From contig OX104115.1 of the NCBI GenBank assembly GCA_944474755.1, positions 73,198,993 through 73,262,992 on the forward strand: a DNA stretch of 64,000 nt, written 5' to 3'. Position 1 is the first letter of the stretch; every line of letters begins with the position of its first letter. This DNA is from Limnoperna fortunei (Eukaryota > Mollusca > Bivalvia > Mytilida > Modiolidae). This document shows, piece by piece, positions 46,921 through 58,757 of the stretch. Both the position numbers and the translations under genes were made by a program. The notes beneath the pieces are model-generated. The model was not told the origin of the DNA, did no database searches, and saw only the letters and a program-made list of their open reading frames with translations.

Positions 46921-48587
46921 CTCACCGTCTGTACAGTCCATTTACTTATGTTCTACGCGTGGTCGGAATGACACGTCTACGAACAATTATTTAATTCTCA
47001 TTAAAATCAAATCGTTTGTGTTTCATACCAGTACTAATTATTAAATACCCAAAACAAATCGATTTAATAAAAATAGTAGTGGCTTAAGATAAATTCTTAA
47101 TTCAATATTAAAGCAACTAGCCAACTTCAACAATCATTAAATATAAAGTTTACATGTATAACCAAAGATATTGTTTTGAAGTCATTACAGTCTCTTAATT
47201 TTGAGATAATAAAAAAACCTCCAAAATCCTATGTTCTATTTTAACTACTAAACAGTTATGTGTAATATCTGAAATTTATGGTCCAAAAGGTCTTGGTATA
47301 TGTCTACATTCTTATAATCTGATATGATAATTGAATCAATTGATTAAACACTGTTTTCAATGACACTTAGTACATTTTTGAAACCAAAGTTTTAACGAAC
47401 ATTGTGAATACTCCTGTTTATAAATATGTTTGTTAAATGTGTCACCAAGGGTCAGTGCTAGCCAAATATTGGGAATTAAATAAAGCAATTCACCAATCTA
47501 AAGACAGGAGGTCAGTCTAATTAACAGACTTACAAGAAGGTGTGATAAAATGTGATAAACAGTTTAACAATTAATGATAATGCAAAAAGAATAAATTACA
47601 TAGAAATCAAATGATCCGAAGTCATAAAGTCACTATCACTACATGTCAAATAAGCGTTGACTTCTGGTTTCTCGAACCTTTGGAAAGATGGTACGTGTTG
47701 GGTGTTGACAGTCTTGACGGTTATCGTAGTGTCATCAGTTTCCTAGAAACCAATCACCATCTCTAGTTTCACGTGACTGTTCTAATTATCACATGTTGTA
47801 AGCTTAAAGTTTTTCTTTAAATGAGTGTAGTTTTGGTACATGTATTTATAGCAAAAGTTCAATTTTGAAATAATAACTATAATCGAATTTTATTAATAAC
47901 AAAATGAAATTGTTAATCTAAAAAAATTATAATCAATGTCAAAAGATAATAAGTGAACCCTGTTCAAGTAAAGGATTTTGATACAATTAACACATTAAGG
48001 AATTTAAAAAAATAAGGGTTCAATAAGAAACAAAATGTAATTTAATTATTTGCCCATATTAATTGAACTAAGTTTACCTGAAAAAAATAATTAACTTAAC
48101 ACAATTTAGTGAAATGTGAAAGTGGTAGAATGATTGTCACAATAAAATCAATAAAATTAAAAATCTATAAGAAATCAGCCCCTATGAGAAAGCATAAAAT
48201 ATAAAAAAATGTACCGGTGTCAAGAGATCAATATTTTTAACCTTTATTCTCATTACACAATAATTATATCTATAATGTAATGTTATTAAATAAAGTTAAT
48301 TTAAAAAAGTCGAACACTGAGGAAACTGTCAAAAAGACAATCAACACATCAAAGTAAAAAAACCGGCAAACTTCAGAACATACAACTATATATAAAGCAT
48401 TTATTTCCTATATTTTTATAACATAAAAAATTGGGTAAAGGTACAGAAAGTATAGCACACCTATAACTTCAGCTTGCATTATTGTTATTTGTTTTCTGTA
48501 AGAGAAGTCAGAGAAATACAAATAGAAAATATCAAGCAAATTCAATGGAAGAAAAAGTTAAGAGCGTGGTCATGATAACCGTCTCCT
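46921..48587. other. AT-rich intergenic DNA, nothing recognised
   Basis: Very low GC; no ORF of note. Confidence 0.5.
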
Positions 48588-48695
48588 GGGTGCCGTTTCA
48601 TAAAGCGATCGCTAATTAACGTGCTCGTTATCCCATGCAATTTAAATGGGATAACGTGCACGTTAAGCTAACGATCGCTTTATGAAACGGCACCC
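48588..48695. repeat. Hairpin MITE, 108 bp
   Basis: 'gggtgccgtttcataaagcg' at the left end is exactly mirrored by 'cgctttatgaaacggcaccc' at the right end. The pairing continues through 'gcacgttatccca' words to a centre 'atgcaatttaaat'. It is an almost complete palindrome, typical of a very small non-autonomous DNA element. Confidence 0.9.
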
Positions 48696-49861
48696 TGTTC
48701 TGCTAGCAATACCCGTCTATTTAGAATGAATTGCATATTACTGTTTTAAATTGTTTTTCGTAGTATGTATGAACAGAAAATTAAAACAGCCTACAAGTTA
48801 TTAGAAATGACAGAACAAAAAATGGCGACGGAGTACGAATATAAATACACATTAAGGTGGTAAGAAATCAAACAGTCAACCAATAAGGAAGGTCAACTCA
48901 GATGTTACAGGATGGGATTTTTCTTATCAAATTGTTAATATCTTAAATGTAGATTTGTTTTTTTAAAGTTTGAAACCATTCTTTATCAAATCGTCAGGTA
49001 GAAAAGCTTTAAAAATTGTTGTTACTTTCATTTTATTTAGTTTCAAAACATTGTTCTATGCCAAATGCAGAGCAACTTGAATTTTCTTTCTACGAAAAAG
49101 GTATTAAGAAAAGTGTAGTAGAGTATAATATTGCAGTGACTGCAATTATTCCATTTTATATTTATAAATAACAAGACTAAAGAAACATTTAATATTCACC
49201 ATTTTTAACCTCTGATATCGATTCTTTCGTCATAGATCGGCCGTTCCTTTTACATATTTTGTTAGTTTTTGTTACTGTTGGCAAATTTCAGTTTGCCGTG
49301 GCTTTTAAACTTTGCAGTTAGATAGTGTAATTTAATTATGCGTGAATATCTTCTGATTCACGACATCAATTACAACATAGTATAAGCATAACAACAAAGA
49401 AGATTACATACATGTAAATATGATCAAACCCTGAATAAAAGTCATACTATATCAGATAAATCAATGATATCTGTAAAAGTCTAATCCAATAATAATAAAT
49501 TCTTATCCTCTAACATAACATTTGTGTGTGTAAGTTTCCTTTGTTCATTGGCTTTGGTTTCTTTGTAAACTGAGCTATATTTTGTAATTAATCTTAATTT
49601 GAAAGTAAGGTTTTCATAACTATGTAATTAATGTTGTATGTTTCAATTTCAAAGAAGTACAAGTAAATGTCAGAATGGATTAATGAGTAATGTTTTCGAG
49701 GTCAAACATTAAAGTATTAAGGCTCCAAAGGAAAACAGTGTAGTGTTATTATATTAAATATTAGTAATGCTACATTCAACAGAATGTATTGATACTTGGG
49801 GCCACACAATTTTGTGTTCTTAAACGATTTCCAATGCTCCATCTCGATTGTCCTTACTTCC
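48696..49861. other. AT-rich intergenic DNA, nothing recognised
   Basis: No feature supported. Confidence 0.5.
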
Positions 49862-50155
49862 TTTCTAGAAAAATGGAAAGAGACGATATAAATACCTCGT
49901 AATTAGTCATGACAGACCTTGCTTCGTTATCAATGACTCTAAATCTAATACTAAATATACTGAAGACCAAATTTGTCAAATGTTAGATTTTCTTTTTGAT
50001 TCGTCATGTTTGGAGGACATATTTTACAACAGACTGTTGGTATTCCAAAGGGAACTAATTGTTCTCCTCTCCTCGCCGACCTGTTTTTGTACTCTTATGA
50101 AGTTATGAGTTCCTAGAAGGCCTATAAAAAAAGAAAGACAAGACACTGGCCGGAT
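49862..50155 (+). mobile_element. Penelope-like retroelement (YIDD lineage), internal fragment
   Basis: Matches 9,826-10,130 base for base over long runs ('ggaaagagacgatataaata', 'ctcctctcctcgccgacctg'). A deletion removes part of the segment before 'cgtcatgtttggagg', and the copy stops before the YIDD motif. It preserves the five-T run whose shortened form shifts the frame in the SLC5-intron copy. Confidence 0.85.
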
Positions 50156-51130
50156 GTCAATTTTGCCAATATTGAGAAGTGGATCAACCTGAAGTTGCTA
50201 TATACTTATTTGACATAATTTGCATACTATTTTATTATTGGCAACGAATAACAAGTTCAGCATTGTAATGGGATAAGCTAAAATGACACTTGCAAACTGT
50301 GGTAATATGATATTCCCTGGTCTTCGGAATCCCTGCGTAGCAATGTAAGGTTTGACATCTATTAAACAAGACAAAATTAATCACGGTAACTTAGCAAAAT
50401 TAAATGATTATATCGTTTAGTGTTATTACTGCCAAATTAAAGGTTATGCACGAATCGTTCTTTTTTATTATTGTTCACGATTGAACATACTTTTAGGCTA
50501 TATATTTGACACCTTATTGAAATACCAAATGATACAAAAAATTACTACGCCGGAGGCGAGATTCGTAATTAAACAATCTAACTTTTAAAGCAAATGTTTT
50601 AATAACTAATGTTTTGAATATACATTCATAACTTGAAACATATCTGGACAAGATAGTATTTCTGTACATAGACATAAATAATGCCATTTCAGTTATAAAC
50701 AGAAATGTTATACATTAAACACGCACATTTTATTGCGATTATTTTTTTCCAATTAACAAGATACAATTTACATGAGTTTAATAATGCATATTATGACTCA
50801 TTTAAACCTTGTCTCGACTTTTGCAAATTCCTTGTTTGTGACTTGATTTTCTATCATTTTTTAATTGGAATTAAAACAAAAACACATTGACTGCATTTCT
50901 TGCAAATGATTGAAAATATAACAATGCATGAAGTATTTACTTACTGTTTATCTTGATAAGGCACATTACCGATAAACGCACAAGGTTATGTTTATTGTTC
51001 ATCTCCTCTTTAAAGGTAAACAAATGAATTCCTAAAAATTCCTTAAAAAGTGTTTAGTTTCTTCTATCCATATCGGAATTCTGGCAAATCGGCAAATCTT
51101 AGAAAAGTTTGAAATTTTAACTTGTGTTTT
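50156..51130. other. Intergenic DNA downstream of SLC46 gene A
   Basis: No feature beyond AT-rich sequence; the 3' untranslated region of the minus-strand transporter presumably lies in the right part. Confidence 0.45.
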
Positions 51131-51257
51131 TTACATATGAGTTGTTTCATTTATTTTCACCAATGACTTAAGTTTCACAGAATTAACTATTGCTTCTTCA
51201 TTGGATTTTTGAAAATCAACTTTGTTCTTTTCTTTCGATTCACGTAATACAAGAAAT
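51131..51257 (-). CDS. SLC46 gene A exon 4 (C-terminus)
   Basis: 127 nt, acceptor 'ttcag'. Encodes 'FLVLRESKEKNKVDF' and a hydrophilic cytoplasmic tail ending at TAA 51,133-51,131. The equivalent exon of gene B begins 'YLVFRESKEKSK' in the same phase, which confirms both. Confidence 0.82.
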
Positions 51258-51677
51258 CTGAAAAGAAAATTAAAGAAACGTAAATACGTCATAAATGTTT
51301 GGTGTTGTTTGTTACGATACAGTCGATTTTCAATGAAGCGCTATATTTGTCGTTTGTAGCAAACACATCAAAATTTACTAATTCTATATGAACCATCTTT
51401 ACTGATCTTTGATTACAAAATCATCAAATTACAAATAATTCTGACAAATTTAAATATCTTATATATTCATTTACCAATATTTTTCAGTAAAAATTCATTC
51501 AACACATATAAATGGAACAATTAACAATTTGTAAAAATAAATCTTCCATTATGTGTTAGCGATCTACGCAGTGCTTTACACTGCTTCTGATAATTGTCTT
51601 TATTTTGAATTAAAAGAACAATAATATTTTATTTAAATAAAAAGCGTATAAACTACTTAACTAAACATTTCACATAC

Positions 51678-51834
51678 ACAAGCAAACTCAAAGCGATCAG
51701 ATGGAAGGAGGCAAACACCATCATAATGATTCCTCTAAATATTGATACGGTTTCACTGTAAATAACATTTGCGAACACTGAACCAAAGGGTGAAAACACG
51801 GCTTCAAAGGCAGCTAATCCACCAAACATTGCTC
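51678..51834 (-). CDS. SLC46 gene A exon 3
   Basis: 157 nt, acceptor 'cacag', donor 'gtatgt'. Encodes 'GAMFGGLAAFEAVFSPFGSV' and the last membrane helix. Read-through without splicing would stop at 51,653, but the paralog at 57-63 kb supports the splice to exon 4. Confidence 0.82.
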
Positions 51835-52110
51835 CTGTGAAAACATCACTAAATAAGTTGAACGTAATTAATTTCTCAGTAATTGTTTGGCAATCAACTT
51901 ATTAAACATTATTTATAAATATATTATTCATTTTCATAATTAAGTCGCGTAATTATTATTCATTATTAGTATATCTTACTTTGGGTATTACATGTCGTTC
52001 GAGCAGGCTCTCCAGTCATCAATAATATAATGAGTCAAAAGTATATGTTAAACATATATAATAAACGCTATCCAAATGAGTTTTAATATTATAACTAGAC
52101 AACCACAAAC

Positions 52111-52194
52111 CTTGCTTATCCATTGGAGTAAGACCAGACAGAATTGCACGTATCATAGTCATTGGGAAATTTCCGAGGAGTCCTACAACTGGAG
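52111..52194 (-). CDS. SLC46 gene A exon 2
   Basis: 84 nt, acceptor 'tgtag', donor 'gtttgt'. Encodes 'PVVGLLGNFPMTMIRAILSG' and 'LTPMDKQG', matching the SLC46 segment between the late helices that ends in a Gln-Gly before the next helix. Phase 1-1. Confidence 0.82.
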
Positions 52195-52440
52195 CTACAA
52201 TGAAATCATATCTTTTCGTTGTAGGTTATACTTAAACAGTAAATAAGGTAAATACTATTATGATTGTGCGAATATTGCTTTTGCACTGTTTACAAGTGCT
52301 CCATACTAACAATTGGTTTTAAATTCAGTGTCGACGCAGTTTTCTATGCGGTATTCAAAAATATGAATCGATAAATAAAAGAGATGAACGTTTAAATATA
52401 CAAAATATATAGATAATATAGAGATTAATATGAAACTTGC

Positions 52441-53554
52441 TTAAAAACAGCATGACGTCGTTAACAGCTGCCGTTGTCAATACATAGTACAAAATAGCCG
52501 AAATGGTACCCGCAATACACATGGTTCTCTCAGACATGCATTTCCTAAGAATGCGGGAAAGTCCAAATCCAACAACCATTTGAATGAAGGCTCTGCCAGC
52601 GCCAAACCAACCAATAAATATAGAGTTCCAACAGAAAGGCGAATTCATTGCGTATAATGATTGCACATGGACTCTTCCAATGCTCGCAAATAGCGAGAAT
52701 GCAAATGCCAAAGCCAGTACGATGTATTTCCAACGTAATGTCCCTTTTGTGTGAATGTTAAGTGCATTTCGGATATATTGCTTTTGTGAAATGTTATTAA
52801 ACTTTTGCTTATGGTTTTCTCTGATACTTTCCGGCATAAGGAATACTAAAATGTAAATAAATATACACAATCCTGTTGATAACAAGCAGCCATAGAAAAA
52901 CCCTAATTCTTTTATAATATATCCAGAAACCAGATTCCCTGTAGAAGCACCGAGTCCTAGAGTTATTTCCACAAGAACAATTCCAAAAGTTCTTGATTTA
53001 CCATACTTTGTTATGTCGGCAGCAAATGCATAAAATGCAGATATGAAACTTATGTATGTTCCACACATACCGTCTACGAGAAATGCAATTGTCAAAATAT
53101 AGATGTTCCATTCAAATTTAACTCCGATAGCAATGAATGTTGATTTAAACAATAAGCCCGATAATGAAATAAAAAGAGCAAATTTTCGTCCCATTTTGTC
53201 ACTCCAGGATCCAACTAAAACAGCCATCAATAACGCAGGAAGTCCACTCGCTAAATGGCAAAACGCATTCCATCGTGCAGTTTCAGACTGTATTTTCTGT
53301 TGCGTTTCAAAACGTGTAGACGATGTATTTACCTCACATAATGACTGGCGGGATGCTGACAAAACACTTGTTAAATTTTGTTCTTTTTGAACGGCATAAT
53401 ATCCATAATGTGTTTCGGCTAAATTTAAAGTAACGCCAGTAATTATTATTTAAAAAATGGTTAAAAACATAAGATAGTGTCGACAAGTTGGTTTCGGTGA
53501 AATATTTTCACGATCATCTTCATTTTTTTCTTTTACATCACTTTTGCCAGTCAT
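52441..53554 (-). CDS. SLC46 gene A exon 1 (codons 1-371, one in-frame stop)
   Basis: A single long exon encoding most of the transporter. Its 3' boundary is set at 'tttttaa|gcaagt', a GC donor, because only this choice leaves one base that joins in frame to exon 2 (giving 'VMLFL-TPVVGLLG'). All GT donors nearby give the wrong phase. Confidence 0.8.
53450..53452 (-). other. Premature TAA codon in SLC46 gene A
   Basis: Codon 35 on the minus strand, inside the first membrane helix, at the end of a six-T run ('attttttaaat'). The frame is open on both sides, so a substitution rather than an indel is implied. Confidence 0.85.
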
Positions 53555-56339
53555 GACTGTTTAACAAAATGATTAAATAAATAAAGAAAAAATAGATTTT
53601 CTTCATAGTAATAACTTTACTAGCATAATTATCCGTTCATTTGTTTATTTTACATTTGCTTTAATATATTAAATGTGAGAGTTTAATTTATTACTTTTAA
53701 ACGTTCCGTGACCATAAAGTTGGTGATATGAATTAAAATCGTGAATTTACACCTGCTTTTGTTTTACATCCTTGATATTTTTCTGATATCATGGTAGATT
53801 TGAAACCACTTGGTACACATTTCTAAAGGCTACGAATATCTGAATAAATATTTAAAGAGTCTGCATTTGCACTGCGAGATGATTTTTTTTAAAAGTTTTC
53901 AAAACGACCATCTATCACTGTTGTGTAACATTGCGACATTAACTGCATTGTGTTTAAAGCAGACTTTGTAGTAATTTTTGTCCGTTATAACCAGAACTAA
54001 CTGCTAAATGGTACCTGTTTTAACAATCTGACTACTTATTGTGGTCCGCGGTATCAAGCTGGTATAATTTTATATTTTGTCTGTTTCGTCTTTCTAATAA
54101 CAATATATTGTCAGTAAAAATAACTGAAATTATTTTTCCTTTACCACCTGTTGCATATTTACAAACCATAGTGTAAATTATATTCTTAACAAGTTAATAA
54201 ATTAACATTAAAGATTTTTATAGATCTGTGTTGCCAATAACGAAAATAATTCTAATTATATGTATTTTCCAAACCGTATATTGTATGAATACTTTAATAT
54301 CGCATTCAGTTAAGGTTGATGCTCGTTTTTGCCGCTACAATTTGTAGTCACTATTAATCATAATATGGTGTTTATAAAAAGCGTTATCAATGTATTCGTT
54401 GCACTTAACAGCTACTAAGATTTCAAGATGATTAGTTGTTCTGATGGGGTAACTTAGATTCCCTTTCTAGCAATAACCTGTTCGCATGATATGGCTGAAA
54501 AAAACCTAGTCTATTAACGCTCAAGCTTTATTGTTAACAGATCTTATAAAACAATTTTTATCCTTCTGTATACAGAGGCAAAGGGACGTATTTTTGTTAT
54601 AAAAACAAAAGGCAATAGCTTTGATCGGATATCAATAAAATATGTAAATCAATAATCAATAATGTCATTGTTTTTGTATATACATTGTACTTACAAAAGT
54701 GTTACAAGAGTTTATTATCCCAACTATAATCACATACATTTAATTGTTATTTAACACAATTAATTTTACTGCTAGGACTATGTTTTAACTGTATTAAAGA
54801 TTTTGCGAAGCTAAAATCTTTAAATTATACGTTTTTGTAGTTTTAATGAAAATATTATAATATTACAAATAATTATTTCCTTTGAATAATAATTTTATAG
54901 CATCTTTTTATCTAAATATTTACCTGAATAGAGAAATGTCCTCTCTGACTGTCACCAAAATCAGATATAGTTCATATCACTAATTGTTTCATTATTATTA
55001 TATATTTATTTACATGTATACATGAATAAAGATATTTTATCTGTGTATTTTGTTTTCTAATTTTCAACTTGATACATTATATGTGTAAAAGATAAAAAAA
55101 AATGTTCTATTGTAGATTGAGTTCGTATGTACTGATGAATTTAATGTAATTAAGTTCTCGTGTTGTGCTCTAAGCTAATTGTAATGCTGAACGTGCATTT
55201 TCTCTAAATGTGTACTGCACTTGCAAACGTGACTTAATTCAATCTTTTTAACATAACTAAATGTTCACTTTTATTTAGATATAAATATTAAGATATATAT
55301 TATATTAAACAAATCAGTACAATTGGCACAAATGAATTTATTACAACTAAACAATAATCAATGGAAAAATCTTTTTCAAACAGTACTTTTTAAAATATTT
55401 GATCACAGCGTTATTTCCCGTCTTATTCAATTCTAAATGTTTTATCAGCGCTAAAGAAATATAATAGAAGCGCCTTTTTCTTTTTCGGGTGAGTTTCTTT
55501 AGATGATTCCAGTCTTGGTTTTGTTTCTGCCTGTCCTATTGGTTGTGAGTCCTTTTCTAATTCATACACATGTGTCAAGCATACCGTTATCTCTACTTTA
55601 CGCATTTAATTATTTTAAGAATTATTTGAATATGACTTTTCTTTCTTTAAAACTATGCCAAAGCATTTCAACCTTCTATAATGTGTATTCTACTGCGTAG
55701 ATTAACAAAACAACGTTACTCTTTTGGAATTAAGAAGAATACAAAGACGTCATCAACATCCCCTGATGTCGTGAAAATATACTTACTATAAATTAATCAT
55801 TTCATTATTTGATGAACAAAATACGCGGAATTAAACGTTATGCATGAATCTTTCATCTTGATAACTTTAAACGCTCATATTTTACACATGGCTGAAATAA
55901 CAATCGATACAAATTCTTAGTTAATTTATTAAATGGTTAACAAATAGTCCAATATCCGCTTCATAATAGCTTAGACATAGTTGTAAATTATTAAAATGAC
56001 TGTATTACAAAACTACAATTTGGTATGTACAAAGGCAAAATATATTTTGCACATATAATGTATGCAGTAGCGCATCTAGAATACGGTATCATATACATAC
56101 TGATATAATTACGTAATATCAGTCTTAATAATAAAACGACTAGTCGGTTATATATCAAAATTTAGACCAACAATAGGGCAAGGCTATCACTACACTTTTA
56201 TATAAAAAGGTTTAATAGCATAAACAGAGTAAAACACCGTACACAACAATAATTGTATAATTATTGGATTACCTTACTTACTGCGACATCATTGAATTTA
56301 AATTTCAAAAAATATGTTACGTTCCCCGTTGGTCTTTTT
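53555..56339. other. Intergenic region between the two SLC46 genes
   Basis: About 2.8 kb of AT-rich DNA; the promoter of gene A should lie near its left edge but no element could be singled out. Short ORFs only. Confidence 0.45.
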
Positions 56340-56530
56340 TCTAATCTCATGCAGCTAAGTTAGGGAGAATCCTACTGAAAAAGAAAAACAAGACACTTGC
56401 ACAGACATTTACTTTACCAATTCGCATTATTTAGGATTTTTGTCACCGAATATTTCTAATTGCGGTGAATATTTTCATTGAATCTACCATAGCGAGCTTC
56501 AAAAGAAATGCACTACCGATACACTTGTCT
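56340..56530 (+). mobile_element. Penelope-like retroelement (YIDD lineage), strongly decayed fragment
   Basis: 'tactgaaaaagaaaaacaag' to 'ttgaatctaccatagcgagc' follows the order of 10,085-10,215 with substitutions and small deletions; the YIDD segment is destroyed. Confidence 0.65.
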
Positions 56531-57144
56531 ACACCTTGACTTTTCACATCGTCCAGTGTGCACTTCATCTTAATGTGTGCTATATTTGATACGTTTAGAA
56601 TAAAGTTTGTTTTGTTGCGATAATGGGGTTTCTGAATATAAAAGCTGCATAATTTAAACAGTTTATAATAATCTGAAACCATCACACAATTACTTTTTAA
56701 TATAAACATGGGAAATTATTCTGTTGTCATATTGTACAAAATGACTTATAGTTTCACATCATAAAATGACGAACTGATACAAATTGTTATTGTTAATATG
56801 TGTGTAAGTTGCAATTACATGTATCTCCAATTAAAATTTGTTTGCTATTCTGTTATATTCAGGCTGCTATATATTGACATGTTTATATACATGTATGCGA
56901 TAAATGAATCGTTACAGTTTTATACAATGTAAGCCCTAATATCATCCACAGCGAAATGCAGATATTAGATGTTCTAAAGCACTATTGTAAACTTTCAGAA
57001 AATTGAGACACAGGTGATATGTGACAAAGACAAGAATAAATGAGTTAATGCATAGTAACATTTAAACACGGTATTATGACAACACACGAAAGTTAACAAA
57101 ACAGTTGTACGTGTAACATGATATGCTTCGCATTATGTTATCTG
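56531..57144. other. Intergenic DNA downstream of SLC46 gene B
   Basis: No feature supported. Confidence 0.45.
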
Positions 57145-57274
57145 TTATATTTTTGATGTTTCGACGTTGGGTTGTCTTGACGCCTCACGTTTCACAACAT
57201 TTATCAGTTTAACGTCGCATAGCTTTTCATCTTCACGTTTTGACTTTTCTTTTGATTCTCTAAACACAAGATAT
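57145..57274 (-). CDS. SLC46 gene B last exon
   Basis: Acceptor 'tttag', 42 codons plus TAA at 57,147-57,145. The tail is Lys/Glu-rich and otherwise diverged from gene A, consistent with relaxed constraint on a cytoplasmic tail. Confidence 0.78.
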
Positions 57275-57390
57275 CTAAAACAAAAAAAAGAGATTACGTA
57301 CAGCAACGTATTGTACCCTCGCACACGTTTTCAATAATCACTTTGTTACTTTGTTAACGTTTTTCGTACAAAACACTATGATCCAAAATA

Positions 57391-57910
57391 AGGACTGACA
57401 TTACCATACACAGTTCAAATTAGATTGATAGAAACTGATAGTTACTGTAAATGTACTGTTCACGATCTGTAAATCACTGTATACAATTCATGCAGTTCAC
57501 GTCAGTCATTTACAATTTTTATCTTTTACTGATCGCTTCTGTCCTGAACTGAAACAGTTCATGACAGTTAAGTACAGTACTTTTGTAGGACTGAAAAGAA
57601 CTGTTAGTCACTGCATCAGATCGTGTCAGTACTTTTAAATTTTTACCTGGATTTAGAATGACTGACATTCACTGTACCAGTCCTTGACAGTGATTATCAA
57701 TATTTACCTGTATTTAGAATGACTGATAATCACTGTAGCAGTCCTTGTCAGCCATTATCAGTTCTTACCTTGATTTAGAATTACTGATGTTCACTGTAGC
57801 AGTCATTGTCAGTCATTATCAGTTCTTACCTTGATTTAGTACGACTGATGTTCACTGAAGCAGTCCTTGACAGTCATCATCAGTTCTTGATTTAGAATAA
57901 CTGATATTTG
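57391..57910 (+). repeat. Left terminal inverted repeat with 61-bp tandem units
   Basis: From about 57,640 four 61-bp units plus a partial one follow each other, each with 'atttagaatgactgat', 'cactgtagcagtcctt' and 'cattatcagttctta'. The outer 250 bp is unique sequence rich in 'actg'/'cagt' words. Confidence 0.88.
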
Positions 57911-58060
57911 AGCTTTTTTTTTATTTTAGCATTGCAAAACATGTGATTTAAAAGGTGATGCAAAATCCATCCAAGTATGTCAGCTTTTCATATAAACATT
58001 AACACTATAATATTGCATTAAAGGTTTTTTTCAAGTCACAACATTGTTTCAAGTCGATAT

Positions 58061-58317
58061 GTTTGTTTGAATGGTGTTTAACGCAACTTTCGGCAATTTT
58101 TCAGCTATATCATTGCGTCCAGTTTTTATTGGGGGGGGGGGTGAGGAAGCCGTAGAAAACCCCGGAGCTTCGGTAGGAAAACTGGCAATCCCTGTCAATT
58201 AAGACTGGAGTCAAGAGCACATTCCCGCAGTGAGATTCGAATCGGAAATCTCAGTATTGACAGACCACGTGACCAATAGTAGAGGACCTACCTTAACCAC
58301 TCGGCCACCGAGGCCCC
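58061..58317 (-). repeat. tRNA-derived SINE, family A, copy in the long-TIR element
   Basis: Near full-length: 'gtttaacgcaactttcgg', a G run, 'gcaatccctgtcaattaaga', and 'cggccaccgaggcccc' as head. Direct repeats 'ttcaagtcgatat'/'ttcaagtcaatat' flank it. Its head boxes are slightly mutated. Confidence 0.88.
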
Positions 58318-58496
58318 TTCAAGTCAATATGAGTTCATCGGGAAAATAAAAAGAAGTTTGTTCAATGTTAGTGCGGTTATAAGCAAAGTAAATCTCTTTC
58401 ATGAGCTTTTTTACTGACCTAGTCATTGGGAACATGTTCCTATATGGGCAGTATAGGCTGAATTGAAATAGATAATAAAATAGAACACTGAATAGT

Positions 58497-58757
58497 TTGT
58501 TTTTGTTTGTTTGAATGATATAACCCCACTTTCAGTAATATTTCAGCTATATCATGGTGTCAAGTTTCTATATTTGTGGAAGAAGCCAGAGCACCCGGAA
58601 AAAACTCCCGAACTTCGTTAGGAAAACTGGCAATCATTGTCAATTAAGATTGGAGTCGAGCGCACCCAGTCCGCAGAATGAAACCCGCAACCTCAGTATG
58701 GACAGACCACGTGATCAATAGTAGACGCACTACCTTAATCATTCAGCCACGCACGCC
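58497..58757 (-). repeat. tRNA-derived SINE, family A, second copy in the long-TIR element
   Basis: More diverged than its neighbour 180 bp away, same orientation: 'tttcagctatatcatggtg', 'ccagagcacccggaaaa', 'gcaatcattgtcaattaag' and a worn head. Flanked by 'gaacactgaa'/'gaacactaaa'. Confidence 0.85.

Larger units (their letters stand above)
51131..53554 (-). pseudogene. SLC46-type MFS transporter (gene A), four exons, in-frame stop at codon 35
   Basis: Exons on the minus strand: 53554-52441, 52194-52111, 51834-51678, 51257-51131; 1,482 nt, 493 codons plus stop, against ~460 for human SLC46 members. The start ATG has an in-frame TAA nine bases upstream. After a hydrophilic N-terminus the first helix 'YLMFLTIF' is interrupted by TAA at 53,452-53,450, and the same helix continues 'IIITGVTLNLAETHYG' in frame. 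Downstream everything is open: the MFS loop 'GSWSDKMGRK' (~115-124), 'YGKSRTFGIVLVE', 'MNSPFCWNS' and the end 'LLVFLVLRESKEKNK'. SLC46 proteins carry folates or related small molecules with protons. The first intron is GC-AG; the other two are GT-AG. A pseudogene or null allele is the simplest reading. Alternatively an acceptor 'aaatttag' just after the stop could join an unseen upstream exon. Confidence 0.82.

Noticed and set aside
51653..51677. Stop codon directly after exon 3 of SLC46 gene A as the natural C-terminus.
   Set aside because: The paralogous exon pair at 62,984 and 57,274 has matching splice sites, phase and an 'RESKEK' tail, so splicing to exon 4 is better supported.
53103..53390. 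A 95-codon plus-strand ORF opposite the SLC46 exon.
   Set aside because: Antisense shadow of the transporter coding sequence.
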